Of a DNA stretch of 64,000 bases, positions 47,051 to 55,997 are shown one piece after another. Each line of letters starts with the position of its first letter. The first letter of the stretch is position 1. The DNA comes from Streptomyces canus (GTDB lineage: Bacteria; Actinomycetota; Actinomycetes; Streptomycetales; Streptomycetaceae), in the NCBI RefSeq assembly GCF_001514145.1, contig NZ_KQ948662.1, positions 120,124 through 184,123 of the forward strand. Reading direction: 5' to 3'. The position numbers and the translations under genes were made by a program. Below the pieces are notes generated by a model. That model saw only the letters and a list, made by a program, of their open reading frames with translations. It searched no databases and was not told the origin of the DNA.

Positions 47051-47425
47051 GTGGCGAATGTGGAAGTGTCACTGAAGGAGATGATGGCCGGGACGGAAGG
47101 GGCGATGGCGGCCGCGGTGGTCGACTACACCAGCGGAATGGCGCTGGGCACCCTCGGCGGCGGCAAGGACCTGGACCCGACGGTCGCGGCGGCCGGCAAC
47201 ACCGACGTCATCCGCGCCAAGGTCCGCACCATGGAACAGCTGGGGCTCAAGAGCAACATCGAGGACATCCTCATCACGCTCGAGAACCAGTACCACCTCA
47301 TCCGCCTGGTCACCGGCCGCAACGGCAACGGACTGTTCCTTTATCTGGTCCTCGACAAGGCCCGCTCGAACCTGGCGCTGGCCCGGCACCAACTCAAGCG
47401 CGTGGAGCAACAGTTGGAGGTCTAG
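47051..47425 (+). CDS. Roadblock/LC7-like protein
   Basis: The 124-residue protein is of the small roadblock/LC7 (MglB-like) fold: SLKEMMAGTEGAMAAAVVDYTSGMALGTLG, DVIRAKVRTMEQLG, EDILITLENQYHLIRLVT, LVLDKARSNLALARHQL. Such proteins regulate small GTPases; in Streptomyces they occur in conservon-like modules, but no GTPase or histidine kinase is adjacent here. GTG 47051 has GGGAGG upstream. Confidence 0.78.
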   Translation: MANVEVSLKEMMAGTEGAMAAAVVDYTSGMALGTLGGGKDLDPTVAAAGNTDVIRAKVRTMEQLGLKSNIEDILITLENQYHLIRLVTGRNGNGLFLYLVLDKARSNLALARHQLKRVEQQLEV

Positions 47426-47457
47426 CCCGCTCAAGGTCAGGGACGCCGTGCGCCCAC

Positions 47458-47487
47458 GATGTGAAGACTTCTTCAAGTCGCCACATC
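47458..47487. promoter_or_regulatory. Nested inverted repeat upstream of ArsR-type gene
   Basis: GATGTG...CACATC encloses GACTT-CTTC-AAGTC in a 30-base imperfect palindrome (two mismatched bases each side). It lies 94 bases before the ArsR-type gene and 33 bases after the roadblock stop. It may be the operator of the ArsR-type protein or the terminator of the roadblock gene. Confidence 0.5.
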
Positions 47488-47580
47488 CACATGAGTCGAA
47501 ACCGTGGCCGCTCGGCGTCCCCGACCAGAAGGATTGACACCGACACCCCGTACCGTCCGGCAGGGAGCGAGCGAGCGCCC

Positions 47581-47979
47581 ATGCACGTCCCCCTCTACCA
47601 GGCCAAGGCGGACTTCTTCCGCATGCTCGGCCACCCGGTGCGCATCCGCGTCCTGGAGCTGCTGCAGCACGGGCCCGTGCCGGTCCGCGACCTGCTCGCC
47701 GACATCGACATCGAGCCCTCCAGCCTCTCCCAGCAGCTGGCAGTCCTGCGGCGCTCCGGCATCGTCGTCTCCATCCGCGAAGGCTCCACGGTGAGTTACG
47801 CCCTGGCCGGAGGCGACGTCGCCGAGCTGCTGCGCGCCGCCCGCCGCATCCTCACGGAACTCCTGGCGGGCCAGAACCAGCTCCTGAGCCAGCTTCAGCA
47901 GGCCGACACCACCGCGGCCGAAGTGTCCGGCGCGGGAAGCCTCCTCACCGGTCGGGGCAGCCCTCGTCCGACGCCGTGA
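47581..47979 (+). CDS. ArsR-family winged-helix regulator
   Basis: The 132-residue protein has the ArsR winged helix (AKADFFRMLGHPVRIRVLELL, PVRDLLADIDIEPSSLSQQLAVLRRSGIV then REGSTVSYAL). No ArsR-type metal Cys (ELCVCDL) box; the C-terminus has Gln/Leu-rich helix (LLAGQNQLLSQLQQ). A non-metal regulator of this class is likely. Its 3' end overlaps the convergent lipoprotein gene by 35 bases. Targets unknown. Confidence 0.85.
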   Translation: MHVPLYQAKADFFRMLGHPVRIRVLELLQHGPVPVRDLLADIDIEPSSLSQQLAVLRRSGIVVSIREGSTVSYALAGGDVAELLRAARRILTELLAGQNQLLSQLQQADTTAAEVSGAGSLLTGRGSPRPTP

Positions 47980-48493
47980 CCCGCCGCCCGCCGCCGTCGG
48001 TCACTTCGGCGGTGACCGTGGCGTCGGACGGACGCGTGAGGCGGTACGCGGCGGTGGCCGTGCAGACGATCTGCCGTACCCCGATGTCGCTCAACCTGTC
48101 CATGCCCGGGGGGAGTCGGATCGTCATCGCGTCCCCCTTCACCGTCACCGTCGGGGTGTCCGGCGAGGGCGGGTCGGGGTTCCCGGGCTCGTCGGTGGCG
48201 GGTGGGAGCGCCATGGCGGTCGGCACGCCCGGTACCTCGGTGGAGAGGCCGTCCAGGCGTCCCTCCCCGGCCAGCGGACCGGCCATCAGCAGCCGTAGCG
48301 CCGCCTCGGGGTCACCGGGCCGCTCGGTCGTGCGCGGCACCGCGACGAGTGCGCCGTTCTCGACGAAGTAGACCGGCGTCAGCGGGAGGGTCCCGCTCGC
48401 GGGACCGCCGGCCTCCACCACTCCGGTCGCGGGGATCCCGCAGGAGGTGAGCGCGAGGAGCGACAGCAGCGGAATGCTGCGCAGGGCCTTCAT
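47945..48493 (-). CDS. Lipoprotein with GerMN-like domain, two-component partner
   Basis: The 182-residue lipoprotein has signal peptide and lipobox LTSCG (Cys about 18) and a GerMN-like middle (LTPVYFVENGALVAVPRT, AALRLLMAGPLAGEGRLDGLSTEVPG) found in spore/LpqB-type lipoproteins. The C-terminal VTVKGDAMTIRLPPGMDRLSDIGVRQIVCTATAAYRLT matches the second half of that domain. Coupled by ATGA to the histidine kinase gene; it may modulate the sensor, as accessory lipoproteins of Streptomyces kinases do (inference). Confidence 0.8.
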   Translation of the reverse strand: MKALRSIPLLSLLALTSCGIPATGVVEAGGPASGTLPLTPVYFVENGALVAVPRTTERPGDPEAALRLLMAGPLAGEGRLDGLSTEVPGVPTAMALPPATDEPGNPDPPSPDTPTVTVKGDAMTIRLPPGMDRLSDIGVRQIVCTATAAYRLTRPSDATVTAEVTDGGGRRVTASDEGCPDR

Positions 48494-49950
48494 GACGGGT
48501 ACTCCTCAGGCGACTCGTCCCGCCACAGCGGAAGTTCTACGGTGAAGACGGCGCCGCCCGCCGGATGGTTGGCCGCGCGGACGGTGCCGCCGTGGATGCG
48601 GACGTTCTCGGCGGTGATGGACAGACCGAGGCCGCTGCCCTCGGAGCGGATCCGGGCGGTGTCCGACTTGTAGAACCGCTCGAAGACATGGGGCAGCACG
48701 TCGTGGGGGATGCCGGGGCCGCTGTCCCGTACCTCGATCATGGCCCCCGCGCCGCCGACGCTCAGCCGCACCTGTACCGGGCGGGCGCCATGCTTGAGCG
48801 CGTTGCCGACCAGGTTGGCGACGACCACGTCGAGGCGGCGCGGATCGACGCGTCCGCGTACCGCGTGCGGCGGCGGCAGATCGGTCGCCACCGTGTCCGT
48901 CCAGCCGCGGGCGGCGAGGGTGCGCCGGATCGACTCGGCGAGGTCGATCTCGTCCAGGTGCAGCACCGCCGCGCCCGCGTCGAAGCGGGAGATCTCCATC
49001 AAGTCGTCGACGAGACGGGCGAGTTTGACGGTCTCCTCGCTGATGAGCCGGACCGCGGTGGCGGTGTCCGGATCCAGCCGGGCGGCGTCCTCGTCGAGGA
49101 CGTCGGTGACCGCGGACATGGCCGCGAGCGGGGTGCGCAGTTCGTGCGAGACGTCGGCTGCGAAGCGGCGGGCCCGCGCCTCCATCTCGCGCAGTTCGGC
49201 CACCGAGGTCTCCAGCGCGGCGGCCGTCTCGTTGAACGTGTGGGACAGGTCGGCGAGTTCGTCGGAGCCGTTGACCGCGAGCCGGGTGTCCAGGTGCCCT
49301 TCGGCGATCCTGCGGGTGGCGAGCCGCAGCTTGCGCACCGGCACCAGCACCCCGCGGGCGGCGAGGAGCGCGAGCACGACGGCGAGCGCGAGGGCCGCCA
49401 CCATGGCCCGTTCCACAGCGGTGACCAGGGCGTCGACGTACGCCTGTTCCGTGGTCTGCGGAACGACGAGGAAGACGTGGACCCCGGTGACCGTGGCGGC
49501 GGTGCCCCGGCCGCCGAAGAGGATCGACATGCCGACGACGAGGGAGGTGCGCCCCTCGCCGCGCACCCGCTGGAAGACGGTGGCCCGGCTGGAGGCGACG
49601 GCCTCGCGCAGGGCGGGCGTCACCTCGGTGAAGGGGTCTCCCGGGGCGGAGGAGCCGCTGAGGTCCCCGTAGGTCACCAGTACCCGCCAACTGCCTTGCG
49701 ACTCGGTGGCCGCCACGTCCTGGGCGAACTCCCGCAGTGCCGATTCCTCGGGGGGCACGGCGAGTTCGGTGGCATGCTGGTTGAGCTGGGCCCGCAGTTG
49801 TCTGATGGTGGCGTCCTGGCTCTGCTGGAGTACGCCGGTGCGCGCCTCGCGGAAGGTCAGGGCTCCGGTCGAGATGGCCGCGACGGCGGCGACGAGCCCG
49901 AAGGCCACCACCAGACGGGCCCGCAGGCCCCGCAGCCGGCGCTTCCTCAC
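48490..49950 (-). CDS. Sensor histidine kinase
   Basis: The 486-residue kinase has two transmembrane helices (about 12-34 and 180-205) around an extracytoplasmic sensor domain of about 145 residues, HAMP linker, HisKA with phosphorylated His in DVSHELRTPLAAM (about 275), and HATPase with N-box NLVGNALKHG, G1 DSGPGIP, F-box FERFYKSD and G2 GSGLGLSI. GTG 49950 overlaps the response regulator stop (GTGA). Orthodox class-I sensor. Signal unknown. Confidence 0.92.
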   Translation of the reverse strand: MRKRRLRGLRARLVVAFGLVAAVAAISTGALTFREARTGVLQQSQDATIRQLRAQLNQHATELAVPPEESALREFAQDVAATESQGSWRVLVTYGDLSGSSAPGDPFTEVTPALREAVASSRATVFQRVRGEGRTSLVVGMSILFGGRGTAATVTGVHVFLVVPQTTEQAYVDALVTAVERAMVAALALAVVLALLAARGVLVPVRKLRLATRRIAEGHLDTRLAVNGSDELADLSHTFNETAAALETSVAELREMEARARRFAADVSHELRTPLAAMSAVTDVLDEDAARLDPDTATAVRLISEETVKLARLVDDLMEISRFDAGAAVLHLDEIDLAESIRRTLAARGWTDTVATDLPPPHAVRGRVDPRRLDVVVANLVGNALKHGARPVQVRLSVGGAGAMIEVRDSGPGIPHDVLPHVFERFYKSDTARIRSEGSGLGLSITAENVRIHGGTVRAANHPAGGAVFTVELPLWRDESPEEYPS

Positions 49951-50642
49951 GGCGCCGCGAAGCGGTAGCCGAACCCGCGCACGGTGTGGATGTAGCGGGG
50001 TGCGCGGGGCGGCTCGGACATCTTGGTGCGCAGTCGTTTGACGCAGGCGTCCACCAGGCGGGCGTCGCCGTGGTAGTCGTGCTCCCAGACGGCTTCCAGG
50101 AGTTGCTGGCGGCTGAACACCTGGCCCGGCGAGGCGGAGAGGGTGAGCAGAAGCCGTAGCTCGGAGGGGGCGAGGGCGATCGGCTCGCCGTTCAGCGCGA
50201 CGGTCAGGCCGGCCCGGTCGACGGCCAGGTCGCCGTAAGTGTCGATCTTCGGCAGACCCTCGGCACGGGGTGCGCTTCCGGCCGCCCTGCGCAGTACGGC
50301 GCGTATGCGCGCGTCGAGCACACGGGCCAGGACGGGTTTGACGACGTAGTCGTCGGCGCCCGCCTCCAGGCCGACGACGATGTCCACTTCGTCTCCCCGT
50401 GCGGTCGCCATGATGATCGGCAGGGTCTGGTCGACGGCCCGTATGCCCCGGCACACGTCCAGGCCGGTCATGCCGGGCAGCATCAGATCGAGGACGACGA
50501 TGTCCGGCCGGAAGGCCCGCAGCCGGTCCATCCCCTCCTCGCCGGTCGCGGTGGCGGCGACGTCGTGGTTCTGGCGGCGCAGGGCCAGGGCCACGCCCTC
50601 CCGCACGGCGGGGTCGTCTTCGATCAGTAGTACACGTGACAT
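49947..50642 (-). CDS. OmpR-family response regulator
   Basis: The 231-residue protein has the receiver domain (1-115; VLLIEDDPAVREGVAL, phospho-Asp in VVLDLMLPG about residue 52, conserved Lys in VKPV) and OmpR-type winged helix (about 135-230; LAPSELRLLLTLSASPGQVFSRQQLLEAVW, DARLVDACVKRLRTK). First gene of the kinase and lipoprotein operon. ATG 50642 lacks an obvious ribosome site. The divergent region upstream holds an 11-base-spaced direct repeat that may be its binding site. Confidence 0.92.
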   Translation of the reverse strand: MSRVLLIEDDPAVREGVALALRRQNHDVAATATGEEGMDRLRAFRPDIVVLDLMLPGMTGLDVCRGIRAVDQTLPIIMATARGDEVDIVVGLEAGADDYVVKPVLARVLDARIRAVLRRAAGSAPRAEGLPKIDTYGDLAVDRAGLTVALNGEPIALAPSELRLLLTLSASPGQVFSRQQLLEAVWEHDYHGDARLVDACVKRLRTKMSEPPRAPRYIHTVRGFGYRFAAP

Positions 50643-50709
50643 GCGCACAGTATCCACACGATCATGACCCCGAGGAGGGTTATCGGTTCGTTACCTTCCG
50701 GGCCAGGTC

Positions 50710-50729
50710 CGATCACATGGCGATCACAT
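50710..50729 (+). promoter_or_regulatory. Direct repeat CGATCACAT x2, 11-base period
   Basis: CGATCACAT occurs at 50710-50718 and 50721-50729, one helical turn apart, between the response regulator and DUF3152 genes. OmpR-family regulators bind head-to-tail repeats with this spacing, so it is a natural binding site for the adjacent regulator. Confidence 0.6.
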
Positions 50730-50740
50730 CGTGAACCACC

Positions 50741-51568
50741 GTGACAGCGCACAAACGAAACCCCGCCGGCCGTCGTCGCCGGAAGCACTCCGAGCGGAGT
50801 GTGAAGAGCCAACTGATGGGCGGCCTGGCCGCGTTGGTGGCCTTCGCGGCCGTCGGTGGCGCGGTGGTGGCGTGGCTGCCGTCCGACGCGAGTGGAACAT
50901 CCGCGGCGCCCTCACCCGTGGCGAGTCCGGAATCCCGAAGGACCCCTGAGTCACCGGAACCGGAAGAGTCCGGCCCGCCTCCCAGCCCCTCCACGACTCC
51001 CCTCCCGCAGAGCGGTCCGGGGACCTTCGTCACCGCGCCCGGCGGGAGCGGGCGGGTCGGCAAGGGCACGCCTCTGCGCTACCGGGTCGAGGTGGAGAAG
51101 GGCATCACGATCTCCCCCGAGGACGTCGCCGAGCAGGTGGAGCGGACCCTGGCGGACCCGCGCGGCTGGACGGCCGACGGCCACTCGGCGTTCCAGCGGG
51201 TGTCCAGTGGTCCCACCGACTTCCGGGTCCGGCTCGCCACCCCGGCGACCGTCGACAAGTTCTGCGCCGAGGGCGGTCTCGACACCGGCGGCAAGGTCAA
51301 CTGCAGCGTCAACCACGACGTGATGGTCAACCTCAGACGCTGGGTGCTGGCGACCGAGTTCTACCCGAAGGACGTCGTCGGGTACCGCTCGCTGATCATC
51401 AACCACGAAGTGGGCCACTTCCTCGGCCACGGCCATGTGACCTGCCCCGGCGAGGGGCAGCCGGCCCCCGCGATGATGCAGCAGATCAAGGGCCTGCTCG
51501 GCTGCGTCCCCAATGTCTGGCCGTACGACAGCGACGGCCGTCTCCTCACGGGCCCCTCCGTCCCGTGA
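50741..51568 (+). CDS. DUF3152 secreted metalloprotease-like protein
   Basis: The 275-residue protein has a cytosolic basic N-terminus, one transmembrane anchor (about 25-46) and a Pro-rich linker before a domain (about 100-265) with zinc motif HEVGHFLGHGH (about 227) of the zincin type, plus two conserved Cys-rich stretches (CSVN, CPGEG). DUF3152 proteins are conserved in actinobacteria; protease activity is plausible from the motif but not proven. GTG 50741 is used. Adjacent to, and possibly controlled by, the two-component system. Subtilisin gene follows after 31 bases. Confidence 0.85.
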   Translation: MTAHKRNPAGRRRRKHSERSVKSQLMGGLAALVAFAAVGGAVVAWLPSDASGTSAAPSPVASPESRRTPESPEPEESGPPPSPSTTPLPQSGPGTFVTAPGGSGRVGKGTPLRYRVEVEKGITISPEDVAEQVERTLADPRGWTADGHSAFQRVSSGPTDFRVRLATPATVDKFCAEGGLDTGGKVNCSVNHDVMVNLRRWVLATEFYPKDVVGYRSLIINHEVGHFLGHGHVTCPGEGQPAPAMMQQIKGLLGCVPNVWPYDSDGRLLTGPSVP

Positions 51569-51599
51569 CGCACTGATCCCCCAACTGTCAGGAGTTCAG

Positions 51600-54500
51600 A
51601 TGGAGTTACGCGTACGCCACAGACATGCGGCCATGGCCGCGGGAGTGGCTTCCGTGACGCTGGTCCTCGCCGGTCTGCCGGCCGGCGCGGGAGCCGTCGA
51701 CACCGCGGGCGGTCGTACGGCCGCCGCGGTACGGACGGTCACGCTGGTCACCGGCGACCGGGTCCTGATCGGCGACAAGGGCCGGGTCTCCGGAGTGGAG
51801 CGGGCACCGGGCCGAAAGGACGTGCCGTTCTCGGTCCGGGAGGTCGCCGGGCACACCCGGGTCGTTCCCGGTGACGCCGAACTGCTGCTCGCGCAGGGCA
51901 AGTTGGACGCGAGGCTGTTCGACGTGACCCAGCTGCTCAAGGACGGTTACGACGACGCGGGCCGGTCCGACGTACCGCTGATCGTCACGTTCAAGGGCAA
52001 AAAGGCGCCCTCGTTGAGCCCGTTCACCGAGGCCGGGGCCCGGATGGGCCGTGCGCTGCCGGTGGTCAACGGCAAGTCGATGCGTTCCGTCAAGAAGCGG
52101 ACGGCCGACTTCTGGGACACCGTCACCGCTGACGAGTCCGGGTCTGTCGAGAAGGTCTGGCTGGACGGCCGGCGCAAGGCCTCGCTCGACCGGAGCGTCC
52201 CGCAGATCGGCGCCCCTGCCGCGTGGGCCGCCGGGTACGACGGCACCGGGGTGAAGGTCGCCGTCCTGGACACCGGAGTCGACACCTCCCACCCCGATCT
52301 GGCGGACCAGGTGATCGAGGAGAAGGACTTCTCGGGCTCCGACGGTACCGGCGACAAGTTCGGGCACGGTACGCACGTGGCGTCCACCGTGGCCGGCACC
52401 GGCGCCAAGTCCGGGGGCAAGTACAAGGGGGTCGCGCCGGGCGCGAAGATCCTCAACGGCAAGGTCATGGACGACACCGGCTTCGGCTCGGACTCCGGGA
52501 TCATCGCCGGCATGGAGTGGGCGGTGGCCCAGAAGGCGGACGTCGTCAACCTCAGCCTCGGCGGCACCGACCTGCCGGGCACCGACCCGATGGAGGAGGC
52601 CGTGGACCGGCTCTCCGCCGAATCCGACACGCTCTTCGTCGTGGCGGCCGGGAACGAGGGCGAGTTCGGCGAGGGCACGGTCGGCTCGCCCGGCAGCGCG
52701 GACGCCGCGCTCACCGTGGGCGCGGTCGACAAGTCCGATGCCCTCGGCGACTTCTCCAGTCGCGGCCCGCGGGTCGGGGACAGCGGCGTCAAGCCGGACC
52801 TGACCGCGCCCGGTGTCGAGATCACGGCAGCGGCGGCGGCCGGGAGCCTCGTCGAGCAGGAGTACCCCTCCGGCGTCCCCGGCTACGCCACCCTCGACGG
52901 TACGTCCATGGCGACCCCGCATGTCGCGGGCGCCGCCGCCCTCCTCGCCCAGCAGCATCCGGACTGGAGCGGCGAGCGTCTCAAGGCGGTCCTCACCGGC
53001 TCCGCGAAGCCGGGGACGTACAGCTCCTTCCAGCAGGGCACCGGCCGTACCGATCTGGTCCGGGCGCTGGAACAGAACGTCGTCACCGAGCAGGGGCCGC
53101 TCGACTTCGGCGAGCAGCAGTGGCCGCACGACGACGACAAGCCGTCCACGAAGCAGCTCACCTACCGCAACCTCGGCACCGAGCCGGTCACCCTCGACCT
53201 GTCCGTCGACGCCTTCGCGGTGGACGGGAAGCCCGCCGCCGAGGGCATGTTCAGCGTGTCCCCGCAGCGGATCACCGTCCCGGCGGGCGGCACCGCGAGC
53301 GCCGAGGTCACGGCGGACACCCGCGCGGGGAGCGCCGACGGCAGCTTCGGCGGTTCGGTGCAGGCCACGTCGGCCGACGGCAAGGTCCAGGTGCGGTCCG
53401 CGATAGGCGCGGCGCGCGAGGTGGAGTCGTACAGCCTGACGCTCAAGCACCTCGACGAGAACGGCCGGCCGACCGGGGACGCCGCCACCGCCGTCGCCGA
53501 TTTCGACGGCGACTTCTACGCCGAGTACGCCGACGAGCAGGACGGCGAACTGACGGTGCGGCTGCCCAAGGGCGACTACATCCTCAGCGGGATCATCCAC
53601 CCGGAGACCTCGTCGCCCGGCCACGGCATTCTGGTGGAGCCGAGGTTCCGGCTGGACGGCGACAAGACCGTCACCGTGGACGCCCGGCAGGCGAAGCCGG
53701 TGGACATCACCGTGCCGGACCCGGCGGCCGAGAACACCGACGCCACCGTCCTCATCGGCTTCGGGCGCGGCGAGGGCAAGCGTGACGGTTCACTCCAGTA
53801 CATGATGCCGAGCTTCAAGGGCTCGCGGTTCGGGCGGCTCGGCGGCGGGGAGCCGGTGGAGGGTCTCAACGCCCTGTACTCCGGCGGCTGGAGCAGCCGG
53901 GGCGCGGACGGCGACCGGGTCAACTACCACGCGGCCTGGTTCCGGGAGGGCAGCCTGGACGGCTTCACCGCCAAGGTCGAGCGGAAGCAGTTGGCGAAGG
54001 TCGACCTCCAGGTGGGCGAGGCGGTCGACGGCCGACGCGTCCAGGCCGAGGTGAGCCCGCACCTGCCCGACGGCGAATTGGTGTTCGGCTTCACCGACAT
54101 GCGGGGCGACCTGCCGTTCCGGAGCACCGAGTACATCCTCGACAACGGTGTGAAGTGGTCCCTGCGCACCTGGCAGCTCTCGGGCGAGGGCCGGGAGTCG
54201 GTCTTCGAGAACTTCCTCATGAGGATGCCGCGGATCTGGAAGGCCGGTCACAGCTACCAGGAGCGCTTCAACGTCGGCGTCTTCGGCCCGGCACTGGCCG
54301 GCACCGGACAGCTCGGACCGGCCAGGGGCTTCCCCGGCATCGCCCGCATGGGGAACACCGTCAGGGCGTACGTCCCGCTGTTCGGCGACGGCGCCGGACA
54401 CTGGGGCACCAGCAACACCACCGCGGTGACGACAAGACTGGAGGCGAACGGCAAGGAGATCGCCGACGACTACGGCATCCCTCCGACCGACGGCCTCACC

Positions 54501-54953
54501 GAGTACACGGTTCCGGCAGAGGACACCACGTACAAGCTGACCGTGGACAACTCCCGTGACCCGGCCGTGTATCCGGTCAGCACCCGGGTCCGCGCGGAGT
54601 GGACCTTCCGCTCGGCGAAGACCCCGGACGACGAGTTCACCGCACTGCCGGTGTCGACGCTCCGCTTCAGTCCCGACCTGACCCTGGCCGGCACGGCGAA
54701 GGCGGGCAAGCGCTTCGAGGTGCCCTTCACCGTCGAGGGCGCGGCGGCGGGACAGCGCCCGGCGAAGCTCGCCTTCCAGGTGTCCTACGACGAGGGGAAG
54801 ACCTGGCAGTCCGCCACGTCCGTGGGCGGCACGCACCTGTCGCTGAAGCACCCGGCGACGGCAGGCTCCGTCTCCCTGCGCGCGGAGCTGACGGACCGGG
54901 CCGGCAACACCCTGACGCAGACGATCGAAAGGGCCTACCTGACCACCCCGTAA
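51600..54953 (+). CDS. Secreted S8 serine protease (subtilisin family)
   Basis: The 1117-residue protein has a signal peptide (about 1-33), a propeptide, and an S8 catalytic domain with Asp in VAVLDTGVDTSHPDL (about 225), His in FGHGTHVAST (about 262) and Ser in GTSMATPHVAGAAAL (about 442). The 650 residues after the catalytic core are beta-rich domains typical of long Streptomyces subtilisins (Fn3-like LTYRNLGTEPVTLDLS and bacterial-Ig-like stretches). Extracellular protease, probably for nutrient proteins or other secreted targets. GGAG precedes ATG 51600. Confidence 0.93.
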   Translation: MELRVRHRHAAMAAGVASVTLVLAGLPAGAGAVDTAGGRTAAAVRTVTLVTGDRVLIGDKGRVSGVERAPGRKDVPFSVREVAGHTRVVPGDAELLLAQGKLDARLFDVTQLLKDGYDDAGRSDVPLIVTFKGKKAPSLSPFTEAGARMGRALPVVNGKSMRSVKKRTADFWDTVTADESGSVEKVWLDGRRKASLDRSVPQIGAPAAWAAGYDGTGVKVAVLDTGVDTSHPDLADQVIEEKDFSGSDGTGDKFGHGTHVASTVAGTGAKSGGKYKGVAPGAKILNGKVMDDTGFGSDSGIIAGMEWAVAQKADVVNLSLGGTDLPGTDPMEEAVDRLSAESDTLFVVAAGNEGEFGEGTVGSPGSADAALTVGAVDKSDALGDFSSRGPRVGDSGVKPDLTAPGVEITAAAAAGSLVEQEYPSGVPGYATLDGTSMATPHVAGAAALLAQQHPDWSGERLKAVLTGSAKPGTYSSFQQGTGRTDLVRALEQNVVTEQGPLDFGEQQWPHDDDKPSTKQLTYRNLGTEPVTLDLSVDAFAVDGKPAAEGMFSVSPQRITVPAGGTASAEVTADTRAGSADGSFGGSVQATSADGKVQVRSAIGAAREVESYSLTLKHLDENGRPTGDAATAVADFDGDFYAEYADEQDGELTVRLPKGDYILSGIIHPETSSPGHGILVEPRFRLDGDKTVTVDARQAKPVDITVPDPAAENTDATVLIGFGRGEGKRDGSLQYMMPSFKGSRFGRLGGGEPVEGLNALYSGGWSSRGADGDRVNYHAAWFREGSLDGFTAKVERKQLAKVDLQVGEAVDGRRVQAEVSPHLPDGELVFGFTDMRGDLPFRSTEYILDNGVKWSLRTWQLSGEGRESVFENFLMRMPRIWKAGHSYQERFNVGVFGPALAGTGQLGPARGFPGIARMGNTVRAYVPLFGDGAGHWGTSNTTAVTTRLEANGKEIADDYGIPPTDGLTEYTVPAEDTTYKLTVDNSRDPAVYPVSTRVRAEWTFRSAKTPDDEFTALPVSTLRFSPDLTLAGTAKAGKRFEVPFTVEGAAAGQRPAKLAFQVSYDEGKTWQSATSVGGTHLSLKHPATAGSVSLRAELTDRAGNTLTQTIERAYLTTP

Positions 54954-54960
54954 CTCCCTG

Positions 54961-55008
54961 TACCCACCGGCCCGGGACGGCCTCGCCGCTGTCCCGGGCC
55001 GGTGGGTA
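54961..55008 (+). terminator. Hairpin terminator after the subtilisin gene
   Basis: A perfect 18-bp stem TACCCACCGGCCCGGGAC / GTCCCGGGCCGGTGGGTA with a twelve-base loop starts seven bases after the subtilisin stop. Confidence 0.8.
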
Positions 55009-55019
55009 CACCTTTCGTA

Positions 55020-55052
55020 CCCCAACAGGCAGCGGATCCAAGCCTGTTGGGG
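55020..55052 (+). terminator. Second hairpin before methyltransferase gene
   Basis: CCCCAACAGGC / GCCTGTTGGGG forms a perfect 11-bp stem with an eleven-base loop, eleven bases after the first hairpin. It may reinforce termination or be a leader element of the methyltransferase gene 104 bases further on. Confidence 0.55.
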
Positions 55053-55155
55053 CCGATGGTTCACATGAGACGAGGCTCGGGGATTAACGTGGAGGTCCAC
55101 GACCGGTGTTCGACCGTTCGGCGGGATTCCCCGTCGCGCACACGCAGGAGCGTCC

Positions 55156-55980
55156 ATGGCTGATCAGGCAGAGAACTCCGAGCAGTCCGAGCAGGAGGCC
55201 TTGCCCAAGATCGACACCTCTGTGCCGCAGTCGGCTCGGATCTGGAACTACTGGCTGGGAGGCAAGGACAACTACGAGGTCGACCGGGTGGCCGGTGACG
55301 CCTTCCGCGAGATCTTCCCCGGCATCGAGACGGGCGCCCGCGCGGCGCGGTACTTCCTCGCCCGCGCCGTCCGTCATCTGGCCGGTGAGGAGGGCGTCCG
55401 GCAGTTCCTCGACATAGGCACCGGACTGCCGAACGTCGACAACACCCACCAGATCGCCCAGCGGGTGGCCCCGGAGTCCCGGATCGTCTACGTCGACAAC
55501 GACCCGCTGGTGCTGGCCCACGCCCGCGCGCTGCTCACCAGCACCCCGGAGGGGGTCACCAACTACGTCGACGCCGACCTGCGCGACCCCGCCACGATCC
55601 TGCGGGAGGCCGGGAAGACCCTGGACTTCGACAAACCCGTCGCCCTCATGCTGATGGGCATCCTCGGTCACATCGAGGACCACGACGAGGCATGCGCGAT
55701 CGTGCGGGAGCTGGTGGCCGGGCTGCCCTCCGGCAGCTTCCTCGTGCAGTACGACAGCACCGCCACCAGCGAGGCCTACGTCCAGGCCATCCAGCAGTAC
55801 AACGAGGGCGGTTCGATCCCCTACATCCTGCGCAGCCCGGAGCAGCTCGCGCGCTACTTCGACGGACTGGAACTGCTCGAGCCGGGCGTGGCGTCGTGCT
55901 CGCGCTGGCGCCCCGACACCGAGGCGTGGGGCCTTCCCGCGGAGGTGCACCAGTACGGCGGTGTCGCTCGCAAGAGCTGA
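55156..55980 (+). CDS. SAM-dependent methyltransferase (DUF574)
   Basis: The 274-residue protein matches the large streptomycete DUF574 family of Rossmann-fold methyltransferases: SARIWNYWLGGKDNYEVDR (signature, about 25-43), FLDIGTGLPNVDNTHQIAQ (SAM loop, about 90), and VYVDNDPLVLAHA. The natural substrate is not known; members are very numerous and often neighbours of XRE/DUF5753 regulators, as here with the convergent gene at 55998. ATG 55156. Confidence 0.88.
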   Translation: MADQAENSEQSEQEALPKIDTSVPQSARIWNYWLGGKDNYEVDRVAGDAFREIFPGIETGARAARYFLARAVRHLAGEEGVRQFLDIGTGLPNVDNTHQIAQRVAPESRIVYVDNDPLVLAHARALLTSTPEGVTNYVDADLRDPATILREAGKTLDFDKPVALMLMGILGHIEDHDEACAIVRELVAGLPSGSFLVQYDSTATSEAYVQAIQQYNEGGSIPYILRSPEQLARYFDGLELLEPGVASCSRWRPDTEAWGLPAEVHQYGGVARKS

Positions 55981-55997
55981 GACCGCTCCCGGCGGGG

